From: Lentisphaeria bacterium
GTDB lineage: Bacteria > Verrucomicrobiota > Lentisphaeria > Victivallales > UBA1829
DNA length: 23,660 nt
Direction of reading: 5' to 3'
NCBI GenBank assembly: GCA_003526375.1
Contig: DPDG01000049.1
Coordinates: 599-24,258 of the forward strand
This document shows, piece by piece, positions 16,480 to 23,660 of this stretch; the first letter of the stretch is position 1; the number at the start of each line of letters is the position of its first letter. The translations under genes were made by a program, and so were the position numbers. The notes under the pieces were generated by a model. It searched no databases. It was not told the origin of the DNA and was given only the letters and a program-made list of their open reading frames with translations.

Positions 16480-18621
16480 TCAGTTGATGAAAAGCATCTC
16501 CCGGTATTTCGGAAGCGGCCAGAGATCGTCATCGACCTGCTTTTCCAGGGTATCGACCAGTTTGCGAAGTTCGCAGAGAGCATCCGCAACTCCGACACCG
16601 TTTTCATCTTTCGCAAGAACCTTTTCCAGTTTCGCGGCTGCCGCCGTGATTCCGTCCAGAAGCTTGCCGATCCTCTCGGCAAGGTCTTTCTGGGAAGCCA
16701 GACCGCTCTTCAGGCCGCATCCGTCCATCACGGCAATGGTCTTGACCAGTTCGGAAAGCTGGCGGCTTCCCGCGGCAAGGATAATCGTCCGCACCATATT
16801 GAGGGCAAGTTCGCCTTCGATCCGGATCTTTCTCTCGTATTCCTCAAGGAAGATCTCGTATCTGGAATGGAGCTCGACTTTCGAGAACACATTGTATTTC
16901 TCGAACAGCGCCATATTGTCCTTGTCCAGCAGCGGTTTGATGGCTTCCGGCGTATTATGCAGATTCGGAAGTCCGCGTCTGGCGGCTTCTTTCTTCCATG
17001 CTTCGCTGTAATTGTCACCGTTGAAGATGATGCGTTTGTGCGCTTTGATAATCTTCTGCAGAACTTTCTGCAAACCGCTGTTGAAATCCGCCTTCGGCAG
17101 TTTTTCCAGCTGCGCGGCGATATCGTCGATCGCTTCCGCGAAGATCGTATTCAGAATCACGTTCGCACCGGCGCAGGACTGGCTGGACCCCGGAGCGCGG
17201 AACTCGAACTTGTTGTTCGTAAATGCAAACGGGCTCGTGCGGTTGCGGTCCGTGGCATCCAGCGGCAGCGGCGGAAGCGTATCCACGCCGATCCTCATCA
17301 GCCCGGCATGTTTCGAAGACTTCAGGTCGCCCTTTTCAAGCTGGCTGATCACATCCGCGAGCTGTTCGCCGATGAAGATCGAGATGATCGCCGGAGGCGC
17401 TTCGTTGGCTCCGAGACGATGATCGTTTCCGGCGGAAGCCGTCGCGGACCGCAGCAGATCGCTGTGCCTGTCGACAGCCATGATGATCGCGCAAAGCGTA
17501 GTCAGAAAAATCGCATTCTGATGCGGATCGCTTCCGGGATTCAACAGGTTGATGCTGCCATAGGCGGGCGACCAGTTGTTGTGCTTGCCCGAACCATTGA
17601 TTCCGGCGAACGGTTTTTCATGGAGCAGACAGACAAGGCCATGTTTTTCAGCGGTCTGCTTCAGCACCTCCATGATGATCATGTTGTGATCGACGGCAAG
17701 GTTGAGCTCCTCGAATACCGGGGCGATCTCAAACTGCGCAGGAGCGACTTCGTTATGGCGCGTCTTCGCGGGAATGCCAAGCTTCCAGAGCTCGGAATCC
17801 ACATCCGTCATGAATGCGAGAATACGCGGTTTGATGGCGCCGAAATAGTGATCTTCAAGCTGCTGATGTTTCGGCGGAGGAGCTCCGAACAGAGTGCGCC
17901 CGCTCTGCACGAGATCGGGGCGTGCATAGTAGAACTGTTCGTCGATCAGGAAATACTCCTGCTCGGCGCCGAGGGTGATCTTCACATTCTTTGTGCCGTC
18001 GTCGCCGAAACATTTCATCATGCGGCGGACGGATTTCGTAAGCGCCTGCATGGACCGCAGAAGCGGTGTCTTTTTATCCAGAGCTTCCCCGGTATAGGCG
18101 CAGAAAGCGGTCGGGATGCAGAGAGTCGCGCCATTGCGTCCGCGCTTGATGAACGCAGGGCTGGTGGGGTCCCATGCAGTATAACCGCGCGCCTCGAAGG
18201 TGGAGCGGATGCCGCCGGACGGGAAACTCGAAGCATCGGGTTCGCTGACGATCAGATTCTTCCCGGAGAAAGAGAGAATCGCATGTCCGGGCCCGGCAGG
18301 GTCAAGGAAAGAATCGTGCTTTTCCGCAGTCGTTCCGGTCAGCGGCTGGAACCAGTGAGTGTAATGGGTGGCGCCCTTTTCAAGGGCCCACTCCTTCATG
18401 GCATGGGCGACCGCATCCGCAATGGAGGGGTCCAGCGCCTTGCCTTCGTTGACAGTATCCATCAGTTTCTGGTAAATCGGTTTCGGGAGACGCTCTTTCA
18501 TGCGTCCGCAATGGAACACATCTTCTCCGAAGTTTTCCGTGGTGAAGGGTTTCAAGGGAATGTTTTCCTTGTCTTCACGGGCAAGAATTCCTTCTATTGC
18601 CGTCTTTCTGTCAGCGTTCAT
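16480..18621 (-). CDS. glnN: Type III glutamine synthetase (GSIII), 713 aa
   Basis: Makes glutamine from glutamate, ammonia and ATP in the cytoplasm. Length and motifs are those of the GSIII class, not the ~470-aa GSI: the metal-binding GAEQEYF (218-224), RHNEVAPAQFEIAP (288-301), the substrate loop NGSGKHNNWS (342-351) and the GSIII signature LGANEAPPAIIS (403-414), then NNKFEFRAPGSSQS. GSIII forms a double-ring dodecamer in Bacteroides and cyanobacteria. The start at 18621 has AGGAG upstream; an in-frame ATG at 18672 would lie in the promoter. It is divergent from a sigma54 activator, with a -24/-12 promoter 53 bp upstream, so it is probably induced under nitrogen limitation. Confidence 0.96.
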   Translation of the reverse strand: MNADRKTAIEGILAREDKENIPLKPFTTENFGEDVFHCGRMKERLPKPIYQKLMDTVNEGKALDPSIADAVAHAMKEWALEKGATHYTHWFQPLTGTTAEKHDSFLDPAGPGHAILSFSGKNLIVSEPDASSFPSGGIRSTFEARGYTAWDPTSPAFIKRGRNGATLCIPTAFCAYTGEALDKKTPLLRSMQALTKSVRRMMKCFGDDGTKNVKITLGAEQEYFLIDEQFYYARPDLVQSGRTLFGAPPPKHQQLEDHYFGAIKPRILAFMTDVDSELWKLGIPAKTRHNEVAPAQFEIAPVFEELNLAVDHNMIIMEVLKQTAEKHGLVCLLHEKPFAGINGSGKHNNWSPAYGSINLLNPGSDPHQNAIFLTTLCAIIMAVDRHSDLLRSATASAGNDHRLGANEAPPAIISIFIGEQLADVISQLEKGDLKSSKHAGLMRIGVDTLPPLPLDATDRNRTSPFAFTNNKFEFRAPGSSQSCAGANVILNTIFAEAIDDIAAQLEKLPKADFNSGLQKVLQKIIKAHKRIIFNGDNYSEAWKKEAARRGLPNLHNTPEAIKPLLDKDNMALFEKYNVFSKVELHSRYEIFLEEYERKIRIEGELALNMVRTIILAAGSRQLSELVKTIAVMDGCGLKSGLASQKDLAERIGKLLDGITAAAAKLEKVLAKDENGVGVADALCELRKLVDTLEKQVDDDLWPLPKYREMLFIN

Positions 18622-18673
18622 TCTCACTTCACTCCTATTGTTTTGGTGATTCTCAAACTGATGCCTGCACATT

Positions 18674-18691
18674 AAGCAGATTACATGCCAA
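18674..18691 (-). promoter_or_regulatory. Sigma54 (-24/-12) promoter of glnN
   Basis: On the minus strand the site reads TTGGCATGTAATCTGCTT, matching the sigma54 consensus TTGGCACG-N4-TTGCW at all but two positions, with the invariant GG and GC exactly 10 bp apart. It gives a 5' leader of about 45 nt before the glnN ATG. Confidence 0.82.
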
Positions 18692-18768
18692 CTTTCAAAA
18701 AATCAATCTTTTTGAGTTCAAAAAAACAGTTTCCATAATTCAGCAGAAATCTTTTCATCCGGAAAACC

Positions 18769-18811
18769 TACATTTTTGTAATGACATTTTTGTCATTCTT
18801 ACATTTTTGTA
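18769..18811. promoter_or_regulatory. Three ACATTTTTGT palindromic repeats, candidate activator sites
   Basis: ACATTTTTGT occurs exactly at 18770-18779, 18784-18793 and 18801-18810. Each is an ACA-N4-TGT dyad, extended by one or two more pairs (the middle copy reads TGACATTTTTGTCA). They start about 80 bp upstream of the glnN -24 element, the usual enhancer distance, and abut the activator's own promoter. Confidence 0.7.
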
Positions 18812-18813
18812 AC

Positions 18814-18841
18814 TTGACAATCCGGACGTCTGCGCTATATT
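18814..18841 (+). promoter_or_regulatory. Sigma70 promoter of the sigma54-activator gene
   Basis: TTGACA at 18814-18819 and TATATT at 18836-18841 with a 16-bp spacer, about 50 bp before the start codon and directly beside the third ACATTTTTGT copy, so autoregulation is plausible. Confidence 0.68.
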
Positions 18842-18890
18842 CCTTTTTCACCATTGACTTTTCAATCAAACCGAAAGACAGGGACCGGGA

Positions 18891-20441
18891 ATGTCCGAAC
18901 GAAACGATATCGAGATTGCGGTTTTGAACCAGATCAGCCATGCCATCGTGCATGAGCTGAATGTCTCCGAACTCCTCAACAACATTCTGAACATACTGCG
19001 CAAGGAGATGGGGCTCATCCGCGGAACCATCACCCTGAAACATGAGGACACACTCGTCATCGAGGCATCCAACGGACTCACGGACGAAGAAATCAGCCGC
19101 GGCAAATACATGATCGGCGAAGGCGTCACGGGCAAAGTCGCGCAGACCGGCAAGCCCGCGCTGATCCCGGATATCTCTCAGGAACCCGAATTTCTCGGAC
19201 GGACGCAGGCGCGCGCCAAAAATGAACATGTTGCGTTCATCTGCGTTCCGATCGTGCATCTGGACAATGTCATCGGCACCCTCAGCATCGACTGCTCCGG
19301 CAGAAACAGAGAGGAACTGGAGCGCGATCTCCGGCTGCTCGACACGGTGGCGAACATCATGGCGGAAGCAGTCGCCTCCTGCCTCAGGAAATATGACGAG
19401 CGGCGGCAGCTCCTCGAAGAAAACATGCGCCTGCGCGAAGAACTCGGCACGACGCCCCGCCCCGCCAACATCATAGGCAACTGCAATGCGATGCGTGCCG
19501 TCTACAAGATGATCGGACAGGTTGCAAACAGCTCCGCGACGGTATTGATCCGTGGCGAGTCGGGAACCGGCAAGGAACTCGTCGCGCGCGCCATTCAGAT
19601 GTCCAGCGGACGCCGTGACAAGCCGTTCATCGCGGTCAACTGCGCCGCCCTGCCCGACAATCTCATCGAAAGCGAACTGTTCGGTTACGAAAAAGGCGCG
19701 TTCACCGGAGCCGTTTCCCGCCGTATCGGCCGTGCGGAGGCGGCAGACGGAGGCACGCTGTTTCTGGATGAAATCGGCGACCTGAGCCAGCATGTCCAGG
19801 TCAAGCTTCTGCGCTTCATTCAGGAACGCACCTTCTCGCGCGTCGGCAGCAACGAAGAAATCAAGGTCGATGTGCGTCTGCTGACGGCGACCAGCCGGGA
19901 TCTGGAAAAGCTGATGGAGGAGGGCAAATTCCGCGAAGACCTCTACTACCGCCTGAACGTCTTCCCGATTCACCTGCCGAGCCTGCACAAACGTCCGAGC
20001 GACATCATTCTGCTTGCAGACCATTTTCTTGAAAAATACAACCGTCTTCACGGGAAAAGCATCGCGCGCATTTCAACGCCTGCGATCAACATGCTGATGT
20101 CCTATCATTGGCCCGGCAATGTCCGCGAACTCGAAAACTGCATCGAACGTGCGGTCCTGACCGCCGGCGACACCGTGATTCACGGCTACGACCTTCCCCC
20201 TTCCCTCCAGACAGGCGAAGCATCCGGCACGGCGGTGATCCACCCGAATGCAAAAGCGGACTTTCAGACGCTGGTCAATTCCTTTGAACGCGAACTGATC
20301 GTCGAAGCGCTGAAAGCCAACAGCGGCAATGCCGCGGCAGCCGCCCGCCAGCTCGGTTTGTCAGAACGGATCATTCACTATAAGATCAAAAATCTCGGCA
20401 TCACCCCCGACTGGTACCGCCAGAGAAAAAATCAGAAATGA
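18891..20441 (+). CDS. Sigma54-dependent transcriptional activator, GAF-AAA+-Fis (NifA-like), 516 aa
   Basis: A bacterial enhancer-binding protein that remodels sigma54 RNA polymerase by ATP hydrolysis. Residues about 1-165 are a GAF sensor domain (IGEGVTGKVAQTGKPALIPD at 75-94, FICVPI at 116-121). The AAA+ domain follows with Walker A GESGTGKE (222-229), the sigma54-contacting GAFTGA loop (269-274) and Walker B GGTLFLDEIGD (287-297). The C-terminal Fis-type helix-turn-helix is at about 478-503 (NAAAAARQLGLSERIIHYKI). The layout is that of NifA, but the Cys-rich linker of oxygen-sensitive NifA proteins is missing, and no nif gene is nearby. Divergence from glnN, whose promoter is of sigma54 type, points to control of ammonia assimilation. 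I leave the symbol empty because nifA would imply nitrogen fixation. Confidence 0.93.
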   Translation: MSERNDIEIAVLNQISHAIVHELNVSELLNNILNILRKEMGLIRGTITLKHEDTLVIEASNGLTDEEISRGKYMIGEGVTGKVAQTGKPALIPDISQEPEFLGRTQARAKNEHVAFICVPIVHLDNVIGTLSIDCSGRNREELERDLRLLDTVANIMAEAVASCLRKYDERRQLLEENMRLREELGTTPRPANIIGNCNAMRAVYKMIGQVANSSATVLIRGESGTGKELVARAIQMSSGRRDKPFIAVNCAALPDNLIESELFGYEKGAFTGAVSRRIGRAEAADGGTLFLDEIGDLSQHVQVKLLRFIQERTFSRVGSNEEIKVDVRLLTATSRDLEKLMEEGKFREDLYYRLNVFPIHLPSLHKRPSDIILLADHFLEKYNRLHGKSIARISTPAINMLMSYHWPGNVRELENCIERAVLTAGDTVIHGYDLPPSLQTGEASGTAVIHPNAKADFQTLVNSFERELIVEALKANSGNAAAAARQLGLSERIIHYKIKNLGITPDWYRQRKNQK

Positions 20442-20613
20442 TTGCATGACACAATCACCGGTGTCCGCCGGCATTTCCTGATCATAACGTCATGCAGCAG
20501 TATCCCCGCGCAGGATATGTTTTTAAAGAAAACACAGATGAATTTGTAATCTTTGCACCATTGAAATTATCGATGTATCTCAGGCTGCGGCCGATACAGT
20601 CATAATGATTCGG

Positions 20614-21501
20614 TCAGAGATCCCCGCATTTAAAATTTTTCGGAGAAATACCGAATCTCTGCCGGAACAACCGGGAAAAATAAGAACTGTCACGAAATCC
20701 GGTCTTGAAGGCGGCTTCCGCCACATTCAGCTTTCCGCTGCTCAGCATATCATACGCCGCATCAAGACGCTTCTCCACAAGGACTTCTGTCAGGCGTCTG
20801 CCGTAATCACGATGAAAGATGGCTGACAGGTAATTCGGAGAGCACTTCAATTTTGCCGCCAGTTCCCGGACTCCATCCCGAGGCTCATAGCCCCGGAACT
20901 TCAATAAATTCAAGGTTCTGACCACCAGAGGGTTATACTTGTACGGGGGGATATTCAGCTTCAAATCATGCTCCATCTGAAGCAGCAGCGAACACAAAAG
21001 GAAATCCGATGATGCCGTGATACAGGGATGTATCAATGCGGAAAGGATGGTATAATAAAATGACGGCATACTCAGACGGTGCTCTGTCCAGAATGTGGCA
21101 CTCTTTGTAACCGTTTCCCTTCTCGCCAGATGGACTTCCGCATAAATTCCATTGCAGATAAAAACCAGATTCAGAAAGGACTGCCCTTCATAGTTGTAAG
21201 GGATCTCCCGGTGCGGACACCCGCGGGGCACAAGCAGAATATCCCCCGGCAGCAGCTGAACAGAATTCTTCCTGGAAAAACTGAATTCACATCCGCCGCT
21301 CAGCTGTAGAAAAAGTTCATGACTGTAATCATGGGACGGTCCGTAAGTCCGGTCAAAGCGTTCCTCCGAATCCGCAAGCAGAAAACGTGCTCTGCCGGAC
21401 TTGATATTCTCCAGACACCAGTGGACACTGTCACAAAATATTTTCAGTTGTTCCTCCGAATCTAAAAGATCCAGTTTTTCATCAGGGAACAAAAACTGCA
21501 T
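20614..21501 (-). CDS. AraC-family transcriptional regulator with cupin sensor domain, 295 aa
   Basis: A one-component regulator. The N-terminal half is an AraC-type cupin (HELFLQLSGGCEFSF and LLPGDILLVPRGCPHRE). The C-terminal ~100 residues carry the paired helix-turn-helix of the family: GVRELAAKLKCSPNYLSAIF and the conserved AEAAFKTGFRDSSYFSRLFR ending FGISPKNF. The start at 21501 has GGAGG 5 bp upstream. It is divergent from a truncated pilin gene; in the usual layout it would control a pilin-led sugar operon, but the downstream genes of that operon are absent, so it may have lost its target here. Ligand unknown. Confidence 0.93.
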   Translation of the reverse strand: MQFLFPDEKLDLLDSEEQLKIFCDSVHWCLENIKSGRARFLLADSEERFDRTYGPSHDYSHELFLQLSGGCEFSFSRKNSVQLLPGDILLVPRGCPHREIPYNYEGQSFLNLVFICNGIYAEVHLARRETVTKSATFWTEHRLSMPSFYYTILSALIHPCITASSDFLLCSLLLQMEHDLKLNIPPYKYNPLVVRTLNLLKFRGYEPRDGVRELAAKLKCSPNYLSAIFHRDYGRRLTEVLVEKRLDAAYDMLSSGKLNVAEAAFKTGFRDSSYFSRLFRQRFGISPKNFKCGDL

Positions 21502-21537
21502 AAAAGCCTCCGATCATAGTTTTTTCTTATTAATCGT

Positions 21538-21587
21538 AATATATTCATGTTTTATTAAATTGCAAATCGGCTCCTTTTGCCTATTAT
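21538..21587. promoter_or_regulatory. Divergent promoters sharing one palindromic -35 box
   Basis: TTGCAA at 21560-21565 is its own reverse complement. Rightward, 16 bp on, lies TATTAT (21582-21587) for the pilin remnant; leftward, also 16 bp on, lies TATATT (21543-21538, minus strand) for the AraC gene. Confidence 0.5.
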
Positions 21588-21647
21588 TTATTAATGACAG
21601 GATGAACCATAAACAAAAATCAAAGTAAGGAAAGAAAGGAACTTGTT

Positions 21648-21746
21648 ATGAAAAATTCACTTTTTCAGGCAGAAAAAGGATGCGGTAAAGTTTTCATTAT
21701 GAACAGATTTACCCTGATCGAACTCCTGGTGAGGACTACTTGTTAA
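21648..21746 (+). pseudogene. Truncated pilin gene ending just after its FTLIELLV leader
   Basis: AAGAAAGGA at 21632-21640 precedes an ATG at 21648 that opens a 32-codon frame: a 20-residue basic leader ending MNR, then FTLIELLV (residues 21-28), then RTTC and a TAA stop at 21744-21746. FTLIELLV is the class III leader of the H-X9-DG pilin family; the remaining ~220 residues are missing and the downstream DNA is of different character. The promoter and ribosome site are intact, so a short peptide could still be made. It is most likely the 5' stump of a pilin gene cut by insertion, deletion or recombination. Confidence 0.75.
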
Positions 21747-21854
21747 ATATACGTTTTGTATGATAAATAATATATCATCTCTTTATATTAAATTCAAGTC
21801 TTATTTTGGATGAGAAAAAGCTTTAATCAAATTTCTGATCGTAGGCTGGCGATT

Positions 21855-22391
21855 CTATTGTATGGTTTTCTTTTGCCTCACAGGTGCGGCTCCTCGGGAG
21901 AGTTTTTCTGGCTGTTTGACGGTCTCTGAGGAGTTAGGGGCTGTAATATCTGGATCAAGGAATAAGATCAGAGCATCTAGCTTTTCCGACAGTAATTCTG
22001 TTTTTTGATTACGATCTACCTGATCAATCAGGCGGACTAGCTCGTTGAACCGTTGGTTCATCTTTTTCCGTTGCGACTCAAATGCGGCCAATGTTGCAGA
22101 ATCAACGTTGCGAGTAGCGAGTCCGGCTTGCTGTGCTGCAAAATCTGCGGCGGCTTTTAAGCGCATTGTTTCGATGGCTTTTTTTGCTGAGATAATCGTC
22201 TTTAGTTCGGCGTTGGCATCCTGTTTGAGCTGCAGTTTTGAACGAGCTCGTTTTGCTGTATTCAGGAGTTTCAGAGAATACGATTCCTCCTGCTGTTGTT
22301 CAACAACTTTCGCTGGCATTGTTTTCGGGGCAACCTCTGCAGCAGAGGCAGTCATCACAAGTAAGAATGGCAATAAGAGTTCTCTATACAT
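21855..22391 (-). CDS. Small secreted coiled-coil protein of unknown function, 178 aa
   Basis: I do not recognise the family. The start at 22391 has GGAG 7 bp upstream. Residues 1-18 are a signal peptide (MYRELLLPFLLVMTASAAE). The mature part is helical and rich in Lys, Gln, Glu and Ala, with a likely coiled coil from about 40 to 145 (LKLLNTAKRARSKLQLKQDANAEL and QRKKMNQRFNELVRLIDQVDRNQ), then a disordered Pro/Lys-rich tail. It has no cysteines and no lipobox, so it should be soluble outside the cytoplasmic membrane. It lies in the AT-richer segment beyond the truncated pilin. The ORF is probably real, given the signal peptide and ribosome site. Confidence 0.65.
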   Translation of the reverse strand: MYRELLLPFLLVMTASAAEVAPKTMPAKVVEQQQEESYSLKLLNTAKRARSKLQLKQDANAELKTIISAKKAIETMRLKAAADFAAQQAGLATRNVDSATLAAFESQRKKMNQRFNELVRLIDQVDRNQKTELLSEKLDALILFLDPDITAPNSSETVKQPEKLSRGAAPVRQKKTIQ

Positions 22392-22624
22392 TCATGGTCT
22401 CCATTATTTCTGTAGTATATCATGAATTGACAAAAATCAAATCGTTGGAGAGTTCTTTTCCTGCGATTGAAAAGATTTATGCCAGCCGTTGACGAATACG
22501 TTGACTTCTTTAACAACATGTGCCCGTACTAGAAGTTAGGGATACTGATCCGAGTGAAACTTGGAATTCCAGCAAAAAGTATCCAAAATACCTTTACCGT
22601 ATCAATAATATTTCTCAGATTTCG

Positions 22625-23386
22625 TCAGTTAGAATACATTGACGCCGTATCCTTGGCACCGTATCCTTTTACTCTCTTTGATCTTAATCGTGTGTGGAAT
22701 TTTTGAGAAACTTCGCTTAAAGATTGTCCTTTTAAATAAATATAAAGAAAGCCATCTCTTCCGACCCATGAGTAAAATTCATTGGAATATTTCTTGAGCA
22801 GAATCTCTCTATCATAATTGCCAGAATATAAAAATGAAGGAATACGTTCCGTTGGAATTTTTTCTATATCCTGATTATTATATGAAAGCTTTTCTTCAAT
22901 ATTTTTTTGAAGAAGCATAGCATCTCCTTTAATTCGAAAAACTTGATAACTGTACGCATCCCAATAATTTCGAGTTATAAAGGCATCTATCGTGTACATT
23001 GTAGAGTGATGACCAAATGTGTTCTTAATAATTGCAGAAGGTGTATTGTTTAATAACCACAGAACAAGCCCTAGCAAAATATAAAGACTGAGCATTACAA
23101 GCCAAGATAATTTCCAACTAAAGGCTTTAAACCAGTAGCAAACAAAAGGTATTATCCAGCCATAGAAAAGCATTGAGCCAAAACCGATTATTACCCAATA
23201 TGACGAGGTTGTATATGTTGTTCTTTCATTTTGTATATATTCTATATCCGCACACAGCCACCAAATTGCTCCCCAAAATAATGGATAACCAGCAAGCCAA
23301 AGAAAAATAGCGTTTAACCAATCTTTTTTCCCTTTCAAAATGAAAACTGATGGTTTGGAATTTCTTTGAGTGAACCAAGCTTGCAT
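22625..23386 (-). CDS. Three-helix membrane protein of unknown function, 253 aa
   Basis: I do not recognise the family. AGAGG precedes the ATG at 23386. A basic N-terminus (about 1-25) is followed by three hydrophobic, Trp-rich segments at about 27-46 (IFLWLAGYPLFWGAIWWL), 63-87 (WVIIGFGSMLFYGWIIPF) and 93-112 (LSWLVMLSLYILLGLVLWLL). The remaining ~140 residues are polar, with many Tyr, Asn and Lys, and form an outer or cytoplasmic domain. Codon use is much more A/T-rich than in the glycosidase and glnN genes, consistent with horizontal acquisition. It is on the same strand as the small secreted protein, 233 bp away, so co-transcription is uncertain. Confidence 0.65.
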   Translation of the reverse strand: MQAWFTQRNSKPSVFILKGKKDWLNAIFLWLAGYPLFWGAIWWLCADIEYIQNERTTYTTSSYWVIIGFGSMLFYGWIIPFVCYWFKAFSWKLSWLVMLSLYILLGLVLWLLNNTPSAIIKNTFGHHSTMYTIDAFITRNYWDAYSYQVFRIKGDAMLLQKNIEEKLSYNNQDIEKIPTERIPSFLYSGNYDREILLKKYSNEFYSWVGRDGFLYIYLKGQSLSEVSQKFHTRLRSKRVKGYGAKDTASMYSN

Positions 23387-23432
23387 AGAAAACCTCTTTC
23401 TTTTATGTTACTGTATACGATACAGACAATTT

Positions 23433-23643
23433 TTATTTACAACACGTTCCATTTTTATACAACGAGCATTTATCTGATTTCTCATCTATTATTGCCTCGA
23501 ATTCAACCCATTTTGCGCTGACTTCTCCTAAAAACAATCGTGATAATGCAAGCGCAGGTAAAGGTTCGCTTCCATAATCGCGTACAACAAAGGCAAAGCC
23601 CGGTCTTAAACTATAGGCCGGGCTTTATAGTATTACCTGTCAT
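23433..23643 (-). pseudogene. Possible degraded small reading frame at the window edge
   Basis: On the minus strand, codons from 23624 to the TAA at 23433 are open (PGFAFVVRDYG..., ending NGTCCK) but contain no usable start. An ATG at 23643 in another frame opens MTGNTIKPGL and then meets TAG. Joining the two would need one frameshift and bypass of the stop. This looks like a decayed gene of about 70 codons; it may also be chance. Confidence 0.25.
23595..23626. terminator. Hairpin, possible bidirectional terminator
   Basis: AAAGCCCGG at 23595-23603 pairs perfectly with CCGGGCTTT at 23618-23626 around a 14-nt loop. The T-runs are short, so termination is only possible, and it overlaps the possible degraded reading frame. 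Confidence 0.4.
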
Positions 23644-23660
23644 GTGTGGGAATAAATGGT

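Noticed and set aside
16867..18675. 602-codon open frame on the plus strand antisense to glnN
   Set aside because: The opposite strand encodes an unmistakable GSIII with all motifs; the plus frame shows no domain and is a by-product of codon bias.
18769..18811. Three short repeats as a CRISPR remnant
   Set aside because: Repeats are 10-14 bp with 4-7 bp between them, and are palindromic operator-like sites; no cas gene is present.
18768..20051. 427-codon minus-strand frame opposite the sigma54 activator
   Set aside because: It is the complement of well-conserved AAA+ coding sequence and would run through the activator's promoter and the dyads.
20442..20613. Possible terminator or small gene between the activator and the AraC gene
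   Set aside because: No stem followed by a T-run and no credible ORF could be found in these 172 bp, although convergent genes would be expected to share a terminator.
1..23660. tRNA, rRNA, riboswitch, transposase or integrase genes
   Set aside because: None was recognised on either strand; the pilin breakpoint is the only hint of mobile-element activity.

Overview
The window looks like chromosomal DNA from the Lentisphaerota (PVC group), most like a Victivallis-type gut anaerobe. The evidence is: three genes or remnants of the prepilin/H-X9-DG family that this phylum carries in very large numbers; secreted DUF6067-like, DUF4434-like and beta-helix proteins next to one-component sugar-type regulators; and a type III glutamine synthetase. 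The placement is an inference from gene content; no rRNA or tRNA gene is present.

Layout. (1) 1-5012, plus strand: a pilin-like gene with an eroded leader and open to the window edge, a 993-aa secreted beta-helix protein and a Gfo/Idh/MocA oxidoreductase, close together as one polysaccharide/sugar operon. (2) 5331-6954, plus: a GntR-LacI chimeric regulator, then a short hibernation factor (HPF/RaiA) with a strong terminator. (3) 7065-14544, minus: an operon in the order LacI repressor, pilin with two class III leaders, 999-aa secreted DUF6067-like protein, DUF4434-like TIM-barrel protein, and a secreted protein that is a stand-alone copy of the N-terminal domain of the 999-aa protein. Junctions are tight (31 bp, then 2 bp, a 4-bp overlap and 2 bp). 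(4) 14741-16207, minus: a lipoprotein acetyl-xylan-esterase-like hydrolase. (5) 16480-20441: glnN (GSIII) divergent from a GAF-AAA+-Fis sigma54 activator; the shared intergenic region holds a very good -24/-12 promoter facing glnN and three copies of ACATTTTTGT upstream of it. (6) 20614-21746: an AraC regulator divergent from a pilin gene that stops straight after its FTLIELLV leader; the two promoters appear to share one palindromic -35 box. (7) 21747-23660: visibly AT-richer DNA with a small secreted coiled-coil protein, a three-helix membrane protein and a degraded reading frame, apparently unrelated to the pilin locus it interrupts.

The most unusual themes are (a) the repeated layout regulator - pilin-like gene - secreted carbohydrate-active proteins, with each of the three pilin leaders altered in a different way (mutated, duplicated, truncated), and (b) a self-contained sigma54 circuit for GSIII glutamine synthetase with a triplicated candidate activator site.
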